The position numbers and the translations under genes are program-made. Under the pieces are notes generated by a model that saw nothing but the letters and a program-made list of their open reading frames with translations, was not told where the DNA came from and ran no database searches. A stretch of 64,000 nt of DNA from JAAYOS01 sp050950785. GTDB lineage: Bacteria > Bacillota > Clostridia > Oscillospirales > JAAYOS01. Shown piece by piece: positions 62,872 through 64,000 of the stretch; within the stretch, counting starts at the first letter, position 1; each line of letters begins with the position of its first letter. The DNA is taken from contig JBMNIG010000004.1 in the NCBI GenBank assembly GCA_050950785.1, forward strand, positions 26,908 to 90,907, written 5' to 3'.

Positions 62872-64000
62872 TTATTGCTTTGTAATAAACTTTGATGCGG
62901 TCTTTAGCATCAATCTTTTCGTCCCTTCCGAGAAAGTAACTTCAATGAGGGCATCTCCTCCCATTGGAGTTATTTTAAACTACCATTCCGTCACCGAAAG
63001 CTTTGTGATTTATCATGTCGCTCTTTTTTTAATATCTAGAGGCAGTTTGGTGTTTACGCTGGCTTGGTGGAAGAAGATCTGAAATTGCCTACCGGTTTCT
63101 TAGAATATTCCGTATGAGGTATTTCTGTTGTAGCTATTACCTTCATATCTAGTTGCATCGGCCTGTTGAATACCCTTGATATTCGAAGTTTTTGGACGTT
63201 GGTAAACGTTCAAGATTCAATATAATTGATGCATTCTGATGGAATCTCGTCAACAAATCGAGAAACGCGGTTGTATGTAGTATGTCCAAACAACATACGG
63301 GATTTGGCATGTGAAATGAAAAGTGTTTTGCGGGCTCTTGTTATACCGACATAGCATAGGCGACGCTCTTCCTCCAGTCTTCTTCGGGAAAGCCTATACT
63401 GCGGAAACCCGGGAAAACTCCTTCTTCAAGACCAACAAGAAACACAGAAGGAAACTCAAGCCCCTTGGCGCTGTGGATGGTCATCAATACAACGGTGTCG
63501 GCCTCACTGTTGTAATTGTCAATGTCTGTAAACAGCGAAACCTCATCAAGGAACCCGGCAAGTGTCGGCTCATCTGCTTGTTCGGTGTATGAGATAATGT
63601 TGGATTTCAGCTCAAGAATGTTTTCAATTCTTGTTGCAGCATCTTGATCGGTATCACTTCGCTGCTGTAGATTACTGAGATAGCCTGACTTTTCAAGAAT
63701 TTGATCATATAACTCCGGGAGGGGGTATAATCGCGGATTGTTCTTGGAATTGCATGATCATGTCGGCAAAAGCATGTAAACCGGCTGATTTCCTTGAGAG
63801 CTGTTCGTAGGATGATGCATCTGAAACCACATCAAAAATCGACTTTCCGGTTGATTGAGCGAGATATTCCAACATCTCAATGGTTTTGTTACCTATTCCC
63901 CGGGGGCGGGTTATTGATGATACGGATAAGACGTAAGTTATCAGCTGGGTTTCGTATTACATGGAGATAAGCGAGCATATCTTTGATTTCTGCCCGGTCA
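62872..64000 (-). pseudogene. pcrA: ATP-dependent DNA helicase PcrA/UvrD, C-terminal part, frame broken, runs off the edge
   Basis: Fragments read on the minus strand match UvrD/PcrA: MTIHSAKGLEFPSVFLVGL (motif V, near 63470), EEERRLCYVGITRARKTL (motif VI, near 63350), and the C-terminal tail GDGMVV, ALIEVTF and LMLKTASKFITKQ before the TAA at 62872. The frame changes several times. The 5' part is outside the window. PcrA is essential in Firmicutes, so a real knockout is unlikely. mrnC follows. Confidence 0.82.

Noticed and set aside
1..64000. CRISPR arrays, tRNA or rRNA genes, prophage, restriction or toxin-antitoxin genes
   Set aside because: No regularly spaced repeats, no tRNA-like cloverleaf or rRNA segments, and no matching proteins were noticed on reading. 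This was by eye, so a short tRNA could be missed.

Overview
The window looks like the chromosome of a low-to-mid GC, endospore-forming member of the Clostridia (Firmicutes/Bacillota). The pointers are an intact spoIIAA-spoIIAB-sigF operon, strong AGGAGG-type ribosome binding sites, a T-box leader in front of pheS, a perfect CIRCE heat-shock operator, a DUF1385 (YqhQ) gene beside prmC, a YwlE-type phosphatase and an IreB-type protein. I cannot name a genus. About 50 genes are visible, mostly housekeeping, with three transposase genes. I saw no rRNA, tRNA, CRISPR array or prophage.

Layout. 0-6.4 kb: a partial exported protein, a diacylglycerol-kinase-like lipid kinase, a single-cluster ferredoxin, an [FeFe]-hydrogenase-like protein, pyridoxal kinase, TcdA, a LysM-CAP exported protein and a HEAT-repeat protein. 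6.4-12.9 kb (minus): htpG behind a CIRCE operator, then a marR-led heterodimeric ABC exporter operon. 13-25.4 kb (plus): valS-folC, a Suv3-like helicase, a serine-palmitoyltransferase-like enzyme with an SDR reductase, an ABC-F gene behind a leader peptide and terminator, and argS. 25.4-27.3 kb: a DDE transposase and a 124-bp imperfect inverted repeat. 27.3-36 kb: spoIIA operon, lipoprotein/response regulator/histidine kinase, DUF1385, prmC, recA-recX. 36-52.4 kb: rimO-pgsA-cysE-cysS-polA, then ywlE-like-rimI-tsaD, alaS, HIT, comEC-holA and an RNase M5-like gene. 52.8-64 kb (all minus except the IS110 gene): an SH3/NlpC protein, a small conserved protein, ireB-like, pheT, IS110, pheS with its T-box, IS30, yebC, mini-RNase III and pcrA running off the edge.

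How it works together. Most genes form short translation, DNA-maintenance or cofactor operons. Regulation is readable at several points: CIRCE/HrcA at htpG, a T-box with a Phe (UUC) specifier at pheST, a probable translation-coupled attenuator at the ABC-F gene, and paired MarR-type palindromes at the exporter operon.

Most interesting points: (1) an IS110 element lodged between pheS and pheT, with a structured leader that could encode a bridge RNA; (2) the ABC-F attenuator; (3) the serine-palmitoyltransferase-like/SDR pair; (4) an IS30 element flanked by unusually long 15-bp direct repeats; (5) many small indels in unique genes (cysE, the NlpC gene, pheS, yebC, mrnC, pcrA) while the neighbouring IS genes are intact, which looks more like low-coverage sequence error than gene decay. 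I did not find anything I would call a clearly new defence or mobile system.
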